Positions 25,817 through 36,709 of a DNA stretch of 64,000 bases are shown piece by piece. The position numbers were made by a program, and so were the translations under genes. The notes under the pieces are model-generated. The model did no database searches. It worked only from the letters and a program-made list of their open reading frames with translations, and was not told where the DNA came from. Positions within the stretch are counted from its first letter, which is position 1; every line of letters begins with the position of its first letter. The DNA is from Clostridium scatologenes (lineage in GTDB: Bacteria > Bacillota > Clostridia > Clostridiales > Clostridiaceae): the NCBI RefSeq assembly GCF_000968375.1, contig NZ_CP009933.1, positions 3,968,001 to 4,032,000 of the forward strand. Reading direction: 5' to 3'.

Positions 25817-27442
25817 CTACTTTACAGTATAAGATTTAATAGTGTCTTTTACTTTTACATAATAAGTGTCTCCAGACTTTAATTCTTCCTTAGGTATTAA
25901 ATTTACCTTTTTATCATCAACTTTTTTTATGTCAAAAGCAGCACGCTCTCCAGTTTCAACATCTATAATTTCAATATCTAAATTATTTTTAGCAGTATCC
26001 TCATCTACACTTTTATTAAAAGTTACATTAAATGTTTTATTTTTTGATACATTGCTTGCAGAATCTAAAGCTTTAAGATTACCATAGAAAAACTTATATA
26101 CATTATTAAAATAATCTTCTGGTACTTTACTCCATCCATCTTTAGTTCCTATATATACATTATCCTTTGACACTGTGTTTACTATATACTTAAATGCAGC
26201 CCAATGAGCTTCATCTTTGGCTGTATTTAAATTTATTTCAAAATCCTTGCCACCTGCAGTTACCTTTACATAACCTGTTTTATCTGCATTATTTCTACAT
26301 TTCCCGGAAAATAAATCTGCAACTGCTAAAGAATCTACATTTTCCACTTTAAAATCTGGAGATATTCCAGTTTTTTGTATAACATTTTCCTTAGGTGAGT
26401 AAAACTTTTCTACTGTAAGCTTCAAATAGCTTCCATCAGATAGTGGAAACATTTGCTGTGCCACTCCCTTACCGTACGTTGTAGTGCCTATGAAAAATGC
26501 TTTATTATAATCTTTTACTGCAGCTGACAAAATTTCTGAAGCGCTGGCAGTATTTTCATTTATAAGAAAGAATACAGGCTTGTCTATAATGCTTCCTTTA
26601 TCACTAGCTAAATATCCTGTCTTTTTTCCCTGTTTGTTTTCTATAATTATTGCACGTTTTTCTCCTATAAAGTTTCCTGCCATATCTAAAGCAGTACTCA
26701 TATATCCTCCACCATTGTTTCTCAAATCAATTATGTAAAACTGTGGGTTTTTCATTCTAAGTTCCTGAAGCTTTTGAGTAAATAATTGTGACGTATCACT
26801 TCCAAAAGAAGATACCTGTATATAGGCCGCATTGTCATTCAACATACCTCCTTCTACTGTTGGTATGCTTATTTCTCTTCTTGTCACAGTAAAATTTAAT
26901 TGGGAATCTCCTCTTTTTATTATCAAATTAACACTAGTTCCTTCTTCTCCTTTTATATATGAAGGCGCTTGTTTTAATGTCACCCCTGCTAAAGATGTAC
27001 CATTAGCAGAAATTATTATATCTCCAGCTTTAATACCAACTTCTAATGCTGGAGAATTACCTATAACACTTTTTACTTTAACTCCTTCTGGAACAATATC
27101 CATATATATTCCAATTCCACACATTTTATTATCTATAGTATTTACAAAATCTTGCTGCTCTTGCTTAGAAAAATACTCAGAATATGGGTCATTAAGCCCT
27201 TTCACCATATCTTCTATAGTAGATGCATTTAATACACTATCAGGTACTTCACTAACATAATTATCTTTAATAGTTTGTCTAGCTTCTTCCAATAAAGAGG
27301 AACTAGCAGCTTGTACACTAAATGTCATGCTTGTAATGAAAAATAACACAAAAGCAAATGTAGCTAATATGCTTGACACTTTTATATTTCTATTCATGCT
27401 GCATTGTTTTTTCTCTTTAATGAACTTTATTTTGTTGTTCAT
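25817..27442 (-). CDS. ctpA: S41 C-terminal processing peptidase with PDZ and SbsA-like Ig domain
   Basis: 541 residues. A signal or anchor segment (about 20-45, ending SVQAAS) is followed by a PDZ domain (about 110-185, GIGIYMDI, then VIGNSPALEVGIKAGD) and the S41 core. The catalytic Ser is in NENTASASEIL and the Lys in TYGKGVAQQ. The last 85 residues are an SbsA-type Ig-like fold (NKTFNVTFNKSVDE), also seen in the surface proteins downstream. It would act outside the membrane on exported proteins. The first ATG abuts the AGGAGG, so the ATG at 27442 is chosen. Confidence 0.88.
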   Translation of the reverse strand: MNNKIKFIKEKKQCSMNRNIKVSSILATFAFVLFFITSMTFSVQAASSSLLEEARQTIKDNYVSEVPDSVLNASTIEDMVKGLNDPYSEYFSKQEQQDFVNTIDNKMCGIGIYMDIVPEGVKVKSVIGNSPALEVGIKAGDIIISANGTSLAGVTLKQAPSYIKGEEGTSVNLIIKRGDSQLNFTVTRREISIPTVEGGMLNDNAAYIQVSSFGSDTSQLFTQKLQELRMKNPQFYIIDLRNNGGGYMSTALDMAGNFIGEKRAIIIENKQGKKTGYLASDKGSIIDKPVFFLINENTASASEILSAAVKDYNKAFFIGTTTYGKGVAQQMFPLSDGSYLKLTVEKFYSPKENVIQKTGISPDFKVENVDSLAVADLFSGKCRNNADKTGYVKVTAGGKDFEINLNTAKDEAHWAAFKYIVNTVSKDNVYIGTKDGWSKVPEDYFNNVYKFFYGNLKALDSASNVSKNKTFNVTFNKSVDEDTAKNNLDIEIIDVETGERAAFDIKKVDDKKVNLIPKEELKSGDTYYVKVKDTIKSYTVK

Positions 27443-27571
27443 TATTTTCATCCTCCTGAAAATTCTTATATTATGTATTATAGAAATTATACATCATTTT
27501 GGAATTTATTGAAATAAATAATTTATTAAAATTGATGATGTAAAATTATCCATTAAAACAAATATTTATAT

Positions 27572-27614
27572 AAAAAAGCACTTTAAAAAAATACTTTTTC
27601 TAAAATGCTTTTTT
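27572..27614 (-). terminator. Terminator after the first SLAP-domain gene
   Basis: AAAAAAGCA (27572-27580) pairs with TGCTTTTTT (27606-27614), with further imperfect pairing inside. A run of T follows on the minus strand. Confidence 0.5.
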
Positions 27615-27646
27615 TACTTATTTATAAATTATTTTTTCATATTTCT

Positions 27647-28531
27647 TTATTCATTTAAAGGTTGTTTAGCTACCTGTTGCAAATTAAACTCAACCTTCCA
27701 ATCATTTAACTCAACATTTTTTTCTAATCTAAAATTTGTTGGAAATGCAAAATTAAATATTCTAGCTTTAAGACCTCCAACTTCAAAGTTTTCAAGCTTA
27801 AACAAATTTGATTTTACAACATTTCCATTACCATCTATTAGTGTTATGGGAATTTCTTTTAGACCTCTCGGGTTAGTATCACCATTTCTCATAACAAGTG
27901 TAACTATTATATCACCGTTTGTTTGCATTCCCACACTAAAAGTAGAAATTGTAAATTGTGTTTCTCTTATATCTGGAAGACTTTTCAAAAAATTATCAAA
28001 TACAAGCTTATCTTCTACTTCAATATTTTTTGGTAACTTTTCATAACTTACATTTACTTTTCTTTCAACTTTAACCTTTTCATCAAAACCTATACTCCAA
28101 TCATCCATAGGAATTTCATCTACACGAACATTCTTCTTTTCGAAATAAATCTTTACTGGCCTTGCACCATGAGATGGAATTGCACCTAAACTTTTTAAGT
28201 TAAAAATCTGATAAGCCAAAATTTCATTTTTGGAGTTAATTATTGCTAATGGAACATTTTCTAAAACTATTTCTTGTGAATATCCATTTCTTATATAAGC
28301 CTTAACTTCTAGCTTCTCTCCTGCATCATAAACATATATACCAGAAACATTTACTTCGCCGTCTTTTATTGGTGGAAGCTCTTCTAGTTCCTCTTCTAAT
28401 ATATCTTTTTGAACATCTGACATTACATTATCATCATTATCTAGAAGTGAAAGAATTGTAGGTACTTCTAACATTTCATTATCTATGTCTTCAACTTTCT
28501 TTATTTCATTATTTTGCATTTTCTTTACCAT
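27647..28531 (-). CDS. SLAP-domain protein (S-layer assembly type), paralogue 1
   Basis: About 294 residues, no signal peptide. An acidic N terminus (residues 1-60, rich in Glu and Asp) is followed by two similar beta-rich halves of about 110 residues (VSGIYVYDAGEKLEVKAYI and ISTFSVGMQTNGDIIVTLV). Each half ends in a PLAIINSKNEI or PITLIDGNGNV strand pair. This is the SLAP (accessory S-layer assembly) domain layout as I know it. The ATG at 28531 has TTGGAGG upstream and is preferred to an earlier in-frame ATG. A paralogue lies at 32058-32858, and the nearby S-layer genes suggest a surface role. Confidence 0.7.
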   Translation of the reverse strand: MVKKMQNNEIKKVEDIDNEMLEVPTILSLLDNDDNVMSDVQKDILEEELEELPPIKDGEVNVSGIYVYDAGEKLEVKAYIRNGYSQEIVLENVPLAIINSKNEILAYQIFNLKSLGAIPSHGARPVKIYFEKKNVRVDEIPMDDWSIGFDEKVKVERKVNVSYEKLPKNIEVEDKLVFDNFLKSLPDIRETQFTISTFSVGMQTNGDIIVTLVMRNGDTNPRGLKEIPITLIDGNGNVVKSNLFKLENFEVGGLKARIFNFAFPTNFRLEKNVELNDWKVEFNLQQVAKQPLNE

Positions 28532-28729
28532 TGTAAACCTCCAAGTTTTACATACTAATACATTTATTATAGCTATTTGCATATATTAAGCAAAAAATCT
28601 TTTTATCATAAATAAATCACTTTAAATTTCATAGTTTATTTTTCTAATTTAATATAACATACTACGTTTTTAAAATCAAACTTAGCTATATATGAAAATA
28701 TTATATCAATAAAAACAGTATCCACTAAA

Positions 28730-29092
28730 TTAATTTTGTTTTGGTATAACTATATTTGCTATACTTTTATTATTTTGTACTGCTTGAATATTTATTTTCA
28801 TACCCTTATATTCCTTTTTCAATGCATCTTCATATTTACTTATCAGTTTTTTTGCATCTTCTTGGCTTACATTATCTTTAAAAGCCATTGTAGCTGTCAC
28901 CATATTATTTTTAACATATACTTGTCCGGTATCTAAATCTTTTTCTTTACTAAGCTGCTTTGTTCTATTTATATCTTGAACTAGCTTTTTAGGGTCTTTA
29001 TCAGGTTTAACAGCTGTATAACAACCTGTCAAAGATGCAAACATCGCTATACATATTGTAATTAATGTTAGCTTTTTTAAAAAACTTTTCAT
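28730..29092 (-). CDS. Small lipoprotein of unknown function
   Basis: 120 residues with a type II signal peptide: Lys-rich start, hydrophobic stretch, lipobox SLTGC with Cys24. The mature part is short, charged and alpha/beta (KKLISKYEDALKKEYKGMKINIQAV). That ending resembles the end of the membrane-anchored protein at 60115-60477 (YMEKVRSQYKGKNINATMI), so the two may share a fold. GAGAGG lies upstream of the ATG. Role unknown. Confidence 0.72.
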   Translation of the reverse strand: MKSFLKKLTLITICIAMFASLTGCYTAVKPDKDPKKLVQDINRTKQLSKEKDLDTGQVYVKNNMVTATMAFKDNVSQEDAKKLISKYEDALKKEYKGMKINIQAVQNNKSIANIVIPKQN

Positions 29093-29277
29093 GAATTAAA
29101 CATCCTCTCTTAATTTGTATAAGCTAATAAAATTTTAATTCACCTTTCAAAATCTAAAGCATATCTTAGGTGAATAATTCAATATTAATTATACCATTAC
29201 ACTGACATAATTAATATTGAGAAATGTTCAATATTTTGTAAATAATTTCTTAAGTTTGTATAATAATCTTTAGAATA

Positions 29278-30975
<1,698 letters not shown>

Positions 30976-31000
30976 CTATTATATCATAACTATGCATGCT

Positions 31001-31909
31001 TTATAAATCACTTTTTTTAATATTCTTTAAAAAACTTAATTTAGTTTCACATATAATTACAGCAATAAATATAATAATGCATCCTAAAATCATATTTATT
31101 GTAAAAACATCCCTTAAAAATATTACAGATAAAATTGCTCCAAATACAGATTCAAAACTTAGTATTATACCTGCATGATTTGGATGTGTATATTTTTGAG
31201 CTACATTTTGAATTAAAAAAGGTATTGTTGTACTAAAAATTATGATATAAAACATTGAAAATACAGCATTACTGTTTATCCCTATAAATTTACCTTCAAA
31301 TATTAATGCAAAGATAAGTGACATAATTCCTGCAAAACTCATTTGAAGCACTGAAAGCACAATAGGATTGGTATCTTTCGTAAAATGAGCTATAGAAACT
31401 ATATGTGCAGCAAACAAAAAAGCTGAAACTAATGTAATCCAGTCACCTAAATTCATACTTAATTTAAATTCACTACTAATACTTAAAAAACTTATACCTA
31501 TAAAAGTCAACAGTGCTGACATTATAGAATATGCATCTGGTTTCTTTTTATCTACTATCCAAACAAAAAAAGGAATTATAACTACATATACAGTAGTCAA
31601 AAAAGCCTGTTTACCTGCAGCAGTATATTGAATTCCTATGGTTTGTGCTGCCATAGATAAAAATAAAAAAACACCTACAATAGAACCTGATACAATATCC
31701 TGTTTTCTTATACCCTTGAATTTTTTACGAAATACTACAGTTAAAAATATTGATGCAGCTAAAAACCTAATAGCTAGCATATAAAAAGGAGTTACGTTGC
31801 TTACAGCATCTTTTACTGCAACAAAGCCTCCTCCCCATAATAAAGCTGTTAAAAACAGTGACATATCAGCCCAAAAGCTCTTTTTACTGTCACCCCTTAC
31901 CTTTTCCAT
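31001..31909 (-). CDS. EamA/DMT-family transporter
   Basis: 302 residues with about ten hydrophobic helices in two EamA repeats. The first repeat begins LFLTALLWGGGFVAVKDA and the second begins near residue 150 (LGDWITLVSAFLFAAHIV). Proteins of this type export metabolites or amino acids, but substrate cannot be predicted. The ribosome binding site (AAAGGA) is weak and about 14 bases from the ATG. A dispersed repeat follows the promoter side. Confidence 0.85.
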   Translation of the reverse strand: MEKVRGDSKKSFWADMSLFLTALLWGGGFVAVKDAVSNVTPFYMLAIRFLAASIFLTVVFRKKFKGIRKQDIVSGSIVGVFLFLSMAAQTIGIQYTAAGKQAFLTTVYVVIIPFFVWIVDKKKPDAYSIMSALLTFIGISFLSISSEFKLSMNLGDWITLVSAFLFAAHIVSIAHFTKDTNPIVLSVLQMSFAGIMSLIFALIFEGKFIGINSNAVFSMFYIIIFSTTIPFLIQNVAQKYTHPNHAGIILSFESVFGAILSVIFLRDVFTINMILGCIIIFIAVIICETKLSFLKNIKKSDL

Positions 31910-31954
31910 AATTATTAAATTTTCCTTTCTTGAAACTTAAATTTCACAATTTAA

Positions 31955-32026
31955 AAATAATAAGAAGCAACCTTTTCAGATGACAATTGCCCTCTGAAAA
32001 AGTTGTATAGCATTATAATTATTTTA
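31955..32026. repeat. Small dispersed repeat with GACAATTG core
   Basis: CAACCTTTTCAGA and TCTGAAAAAGTTG are inverted arms around TGACAATTGCC. The tail GTTGTATAGCATTATAATTATTTT is a decayed version of the tail seen at 18612 and 20866. Confidence 0.55.
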
Positions 32027-32057
32027 TGTACTAACTTTTACAAAATAATTTCAAGTT

Positions 32058-32858
32058 CTATTGAAATACAACCTTCCACTTACTAGTATCCACTGTATCT
32101 GTATTCAAATTAGTTTCAAGAGCTAAAATGCATACCTTAGCTTTCATTGAGTTTATTGTAAAATCATTTAGTTGAAATTTCCCACTAACTACTACATTAT
32201 CATTTTCATCCTTAATTGTTACTGGAATTTCCTCTATTTTTACTGCTTTTTCTACAGAATTTCTCATAATAATAGTTACTACTAAATTACCATCTTGCTG
32301 TAAAGTTATATTAAAAGTTGAAGCACTAAACTTCCCCTTTTCTATATTAGGAAGATTTTCTAGAAACTTTTGAAACTCACCTTTAAAATTATTTAATTCT
32401 TCTGGAAAATTTTCAAATTCGAACTTCGCATAATTTACAGCCTTTATATTTTTATTAAAAATCACCTTACAATTTTCAGGTGAAAATTTTGCCATATCTA
32501 CACTAGATTTTTCAAAGTAAAGCTTCCATGGTCTTGCACCACCAGATGGAATATCTCCCATTTCTCTTAAATCAAACATTTTGGAAGCAACAATCTCTTC
32601 CTGAGAATTCACTAAAACTAAGGGTACATATTCAAAATTTACTTTTTTCAAAAATCCATTTCTAAAATATACTTTAGCCTCTATTTCATCTCCATCATCA
32701 AAAACATATATTGTTGATACATTTATATCATTTTCTTTTATAGGTTCAAGCCCTGAAATTTCCTCATTCATAATATCTTTTTGTACATTTGATACTACAG
32801 CATCAAATCTTTCTGTTAGTGATAATTCCATTTCTACATTTTGTTTTTCTTGTGACAT
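32058..32858 (-). CDS. SLAP-domain protein (S-layer assembly type), paralogue 2
   Basis: 266 residues, acidic, no signal peptide. It aligns by eye along its whole length with the protein at 27647-28531: an N-terminal segment with VSNVQKDIMNEEI, then two SLAP-like halves (VSTIYVFDDGDEIEAKVYF and ASTFNITLQQDGNLVVTII). TGGAGGT precedes the ATG. The lack of a signal peptide suggests cytoplasmic action, perhaps in S-layer export or regulation, or unconventional export. This is inference. Confidence 0.7.
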   Translation of the reverse strand: MSQEKQNVEMELSLTERFDAVVSNVQKDIMNEEISGLEPIKENDINVSTIYVFDDGDEIEAKVYFRNGFLKKVNFEYVPLVLVNSQEEIVASKMFDLREMGDIPSGGARPWKLYFEKSSVDMAKFSPENCKVIFNKNIKAVNYAKFEFENFPEELNNFKGEFQKFLENLPNIEKGKFSASTFNITLQQDGNLVVTIIMRNSVEKAVKIEEIPVTIKDENDNVVVSGKFQLNDFTINSMKAKVCILALETNLNTDTVDTSKWKVVFQ

Positions 32859-32933
32859 ACTATACCTCCACTTTATTCAATATGATTTAAGTATACCATA
32901 TATATTAATAAATTTTCACCATTTGCATAAGAA

Positions 32934-32966
32934 AATGGAAGAAGGTAATAGTTGCCTTCTTCCATT
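32934..32966 (-). terminator. Hairpin after the ABC-2 permease operon
   Basis: AATGGAAGAAGG (32934-32945) pairs with CCTTCTTCCATT (32955-32966). It lies about 10 bp past the last permease stop. The T tail is poor (TTTCTTATG), but the stem is strong. Confidence 0.6.
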
Positions 32967-32976
32967 ACAATATCTT

Positions 32977-34161
32977 TTACGCTGCTTCTTTTTGTGTATC
33001 TAAAAACTTTTTATACATATATTTAAGTGCTATAATCTTAACAAAGTACAATAATATGCCCACAGGTATCCATACTAAAGCATAATGAATTCCCTGCTGT
33101 ATATATGGGCGTAAAAAATCTATATTTGAACCCTTTAAACTTATTACTCTTAAAGGATCTGCCGAATATATAACAGGCCATAATGTTTCAACAATACCAC
33201 TAAACCCACCTGGCATCATATATCCAGGCCATGAATAACCTGCTGTAAGAAATGTAGGTACAGATAAACACATGGAAAATCTATTAAAGTCCGGAACCTT
33301 ATTGAAAATAAAAGATAACATAAAAGCTACTCCAGTAAGATCCATAATAAGTATACTCATTATCCTAAAGTAATTTATCAAAGTTCCCCTAAGAGGCATA
33401 TTGAAATATTTCCCTGCACAATATAAACAAAGACTGAAACCTACATATGCAAATAAAATGGATAACAATATTCTCAAGCAAACAACAGCTATTTTTTTAA
33501 TGCCTTTTTTTGATCTAAGTTTCATTTTAACCAAATTAGATTTTTCAGTAATTAAAATTGGTGTAACTACTGCCAAATAAGTCTGTTGAATTAGAATAGC
33601 TATAAGGCCATAAATTAAATACTTTCCATAACATAATTGAGGATCATACAATATACGTTCAGTAAAAGATAAAGAACTAACTGACTGCTGCGCCAAATAA
33701 GGCATCATATTATTACCTTGCAATACATTAAGCTGAATTTTCGCATTTAAAGTATTTAATATGGCACTTCCATAAGATAATGCATTATTTCCTATAACTA
33801 TATTTGTTTCATTTATCAAAAGTATAGTTTTCGGAGCCTTCATTTCTAATACATCCTTACCAAAATTCTTTGGTATAATAATAGCTGCTTGAATTTTTTC
33901 TGATTTTATTTTTTCATTAATATCATCGTAAGATCCAGCATGATATGTTACCTTAAAGCCTGGATGGTCCTCAAATTGTCTTACAATGGTTCTTGAAGTA
34001 GAAGAGTTATCTAAATCTAAAACGCCGAAAGGTATTTGTTCAACAAACACCTTACTGAATACTAGAGAAAAAACCAAGGTAAAGAAAATAGGTAAAAGTA
34101 CAAGTATTGCAACATTTTTTATCTTTGCAACAGTGATTTTAATGAGTTCCTGTTTATTCAT
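32977..34161 (-). CDS. ABC-2 type permease (second of pair)
   Basis: 394 residues, DUF/ABC2_membrane_3 type. One N-terminal helix is followed by a long extracytoplasmic domain (about 45-175, YbhS/YhgE-like, with FGVLDLDNSSTSRTIV). Five helices follow. Its start overlaps the stop of the first permease by 4 bases (ATGA type), so the two are translationally coupled and probably form a heterodimer. With the fusion protein upstream this looks like a YbhGFSR-type exporter, but no ATPase gene is in the cluster. Confidence 0.86.
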   Translation of the reverse strand: MNKQELIKITVAKIKNVAILVLLPIFFTLVFSLVFSKVFVEQIPFGVLDLDNSSTSRTIVRQFEDHPGFKVTYHAGSYDDINEKIKSEKIQAAIIIPKNFGKDVLEMKAPKTILLINETNIVIGNNALSYGSAILNTLNAKIQLNVLQGNNMMPYLAQQSVSSLSFTERILYDPQLCYGKYLIYGLIAILIQQTYLAVVTPILITEKSNLVKMKLRSKKGIKKIAVVCLRILLSILFAYVGFSLCLYCAGKYFNMPLRGTLINYFRIMSILIMDLTGVAFMLSFIFNKVPDFNRFSMCLSVPTFLTAGYSWPGYMMPGGFSGIVETLWPVIYSADPLRVISLKGSNIDFLRPYIQQGIHYALVWIPVGILLYFVKIIALKYMYKKFLDTQKEAA

Positions 34162-35333
34162 ACTTCCACCGCCTCTCCAGTATTCTTGACATTATTTTTC
34201 TTCTCCTTAATATGATTATATTCTTTTTTAACTATTTTCTTTATATAGAATGCTCCTATTGAAAGTATCCACATCAAAATTATAAATTTAGCAAACCAGA
34301 TTATTTCCGGGTTAATATACTCCGCTCCTATACCAACAAGAAATATTCTTCTCATAGGTCCTGCATAATGTACAAAGGGAAGAATTGTTGATAAATTTCG
34401 AAAAAATTCAGGCATTGCAAGTATTGGAAATGTATATCCTCCAAGTATACTTGTAGGTAAAACTGTTACTGCACCAATTTGTATGGATAGTATTTTTTGA
34501 TTCACAATAAGCCTTATTAATACACCATAACTCACTATTGCAATACAAAACAGCATAGTAAGCAAAACAGTTTCCTTAGTCGTTCCTCTAAAGGGTACAC
34601 CATAATATTTGACTTGTATTGCCAAAGTTATTAATGTAGAAACAGTTCCTGCCAAACCTCCTAAAATGGTCTTTATCCATATAGAAAAATAATGTTTTTC
34701 TTTTTTTATCATATCTGCTCCCAGCATTACAAAGCATACTTGAGCAACAGAAATCAACATTCCTATATTTAAAAAATTAGTATAATTTCTAGCAGGATTA
34801 TTTAAGATTCTGTAATTGAAATACATAGGAAGCATATAATTTCTAGACATTTCAGGCATTATCCCAAGCTTTCCTTGCATCACCTGTTGTATATATCCAG
34901 TTTTAATGGTTAAAAGTATTTCATCCATCCTTGACTTTGCAGCACTAGTAATAGACATCTGTGAACCATCATAGAATATAAGAACCTTAGGAGCGTTTCC
35001 TCCTGTTAAGTCCTTTGCAAAAGATTTTGGAATAATTACTCCAACTCTTACTTTATTATTTTCTATTAAATTTTTAACATCTGAATCATTATCACTGTAA
35101 TTAGTTATATTAAATATTTCATTATTCTTTATTTCCTTAATAAGCATTTGACTATAAGAAGAATTATCATGATCCACAATTACAGTTGGAATATTTTTAA
35201 TTACACCTTCACGCATTTCACTTCCTAAAATAAAACTACAAGCTATAGGAATTAAAAATATGAAGAAAATAAAAGTTAAAATTCCTTTCAATTTTAAAGC
35301 TATTTTTATAAAGTTCAGCATTTTATCCTTCAT
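34158..35333 (-). CDS. ABC-2 type permease (first of pair)
   Basis: 391 residues with the same plan as its downstream partner: N-terminal helix near 15-33, an exported domain with IPTVIVDHDNSSYSQML, then a block of membrane helices (about 190-375) and a basic tail. It lies 15 bp after the membrane-fusion lipoprotein gene. The related Gram-negative YbhS/YbhR pair exports cations and drugs with a fusion protein and an ATPase. Confidence 0.86.
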   Translation of the reverse strand: MKDKMLNFIKIALKLKGILTFIFFIFLIPIACSFILGSEMREGVIKNIPTVIVDHDNSSYSQMLIKEIKNNEIFNITNYSDNDSDVKNLIENNKVRVGVIIPKSFAKDLTGGNAPKVLIFYDGSQMSITSAAKSRMDEILLTIKTGYIQQVMQGKLGIMPEMSRNYMLPMYFNYRILNNPARNYTNFLNIGMLISVAQVCFVMLGADMIKKEKHYFSIWIKTILGGLAGTVSTLITLAIQVKYYGVPFRGTTKETVLLTMLFCIAIVSYGVLIRLIVNQKILSIQIGAVTVLPTSILGGYTFPILAMPEFFRNLSTILPFVHYAGPMRRIFLVGIGAEYINPEIIWFAKFIILMWILSIGAFYIKKIVKKEYNHIKEKKNNVKNTGEAVEV

Positions 35334-35348
35334 AATAAATTATTCACT

Positions 35349-36398
35349 TCACTTTCCAAAGTCAACAAGGGCTGTCATACCTTGGTGAAGCTGTTTAGTT
35401 GTATCCTGTAATTCAACCTTAACACCATAAGATAGTACATCAAAATCTCCATTATCATTTGTAGCTCTTTTAACGGCAAAATCTGGTTTTTCATTTATTC
35501 TTACTATCTTACCTGTAAGCTTTTCTTTAGGATAACTTGGAAGTTTTACTGAAACCGTTCCGTTTAATTTTACCTTTGAAAGATCTGTTTCCTTTATATT
35601 ACATTCAATCCATGGCTTAGTTGTATTTGTTATTACAAGAAGAGGCATACCTGTAGATACTAATTCACCGACTTCCACATTTAACTGGTTTACAATTCCA
35701 TCTACTGGTGCCGTAATTGTAGTATCATCTATATAGCTTTGAACTTCACTTTGTCCACCTTCAGCTTGTTTAATCTGTGCTTGATAACCCTGTATTGTTG
35801 CATCTGCTTGATTTACCTGTGCTTGGAGTGCTGCTATATCTTCTTTTCTTGCTCCATCTTTAGCCATATTATATTGATTTGATGCTACATCAAAACTAGC
35901 CTTAGCTTTATCTAAATCTGCTTGAGCTGCATACCCCTTGTCAAATAGTCCCTTTACTCTATCATATGTAGATTGCGCTAAATCATATTGAGCCTTAGCT
36001 TCATCTATTTCTTCTGGTCTTGCTCCATTTTGAGCCTTTTGAAGCTGTGCTTGTGCTGCTGCCTTTGCTGATTGTGCTGCTTTCATTTGTCCAGTAGCCG
36101 CATCAATTTGAGCTTTTGATTGAGCATCCTTTGCAACAAATAAGCTATTATCTATAGTTATCAAGACCTGTCCGCTTTTTATGCTGTCACCTTCAACTAC
36201 TTTTATAGCTGTTATCTTTCCTGCAATTTTAGAGTTTATATTTACTTCCTTAGTTTCTATATTTCCCTGAATAACTAAATTAGAAGTGCTTTTTTTTGTT
36301 AAATTATCTCCTGTAAGTGCTGCTGCATTATTACTGCATCCTGTAAAAAAACATGATACCATGATTAATGATGTAAAAATCAAACCTCTTTTCTTCAT
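35349..36398 (-). CDS. HlyD/YbhG-type membrane fusion lipoprotein
   Basis: 349 residues. A lipoprotein signal with lipobox FFTGC (Cys21) is followed by a lipoyl-type half motif (KITAIKVVEGDSIKSGQVL). A long alpha-helical hairpin (about 80-215, Ala/Gln-rich, with two NGARPEEIDEA / DGARKEDIAAL repeats) follows, then the second lipoyl half (ITAPVDGIVNQLNVEVGE) and a beta-barrel domain. In Gram-negatives such hairpins meet TolC. Here it would be tethered to the outer face of the only membrane. It heads an operon with two ABC-2 permeases. Confidence 0.88.
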   Translation of the reverse strand: MKKRGLIFTSLIMVSCFFTGCSNNAAALTGDNLTKKSTSNLVIQGNIETKEVNINSKIAGKITAIKVVEGDSIKSGQVLITIDNSLFVAKDAQSKAQIDAATGQMKAAQSAKAAAQAQLQKAQNGARPEEIDEAKAQYDLAQSTYDRVKGLFDKGYAAQADLDKAKASFDVASNQYNMAKDGARKEDIAALQAQVNQADATIQGYQAQIKQAEGGQSEVQSYIDDTTITAPVDGIVNQLNVEVGELVSTGMPLLVITNTTKPWIECNIKETDLSKVKLNGTVSVKLPSYPKEKLTGKIVRINEKPDFAVKRATNDNGDFDVLSYGVKVELQDTTKQLHQGMTALVDFGK

Positions 36399-36498
36399 GT
36401 AAAAACCTCCTTATCATATTGTAATTATATTTTATATGAAAACATAATTATTTACTACTTTATTGTAAACTTATACCACACATTTAGGTAACTTATAC

Positions 36499-36522
36499 AA
36501 ATAGTAAACATATTTACTATTT
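36499..36522. promoter_or_regulatory. Palindrome upstream of the fusion protein operon
   Basis: AAATAGTAAA and TTTACTATTT are perfect 10-base arms around CATA, about 100 bp upstream of the fusion-protein start. It is a plausible operator for a MarR- or TetR-type regulator, and its core nearly equals that of the palindrome behind the crt promoter. Confidence 0.45.
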
Positions 36523-36643
36523 ATATAATAATTATACACATACTAATATTATTGTCAATATACTTAGTCTTACTATTAATCAAAAAGTAGGTATATTTAT
36601 TAAAATTGTAAACAATAAGTTAATATACACTATATTTTAACAC

Positions 36644-36689
36644 AAAAGCTATGAAATACAGGCTTTAGCACCTTAATTTCATAGCTTTT
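36644..36689 (-). terminator. Terminator after the CWB2/DUF5050 gene
   Basis: AAAAGCTATGAAAT (36644-36657) pairs perfectly with ATTTCATAGCTTTT (36676-36689), and the minus strand has TTTTGTG after the stem. Confidence 0.7.
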
Positions 36690-36709
36690 AATTATTACAT
36701 TATTTATTT

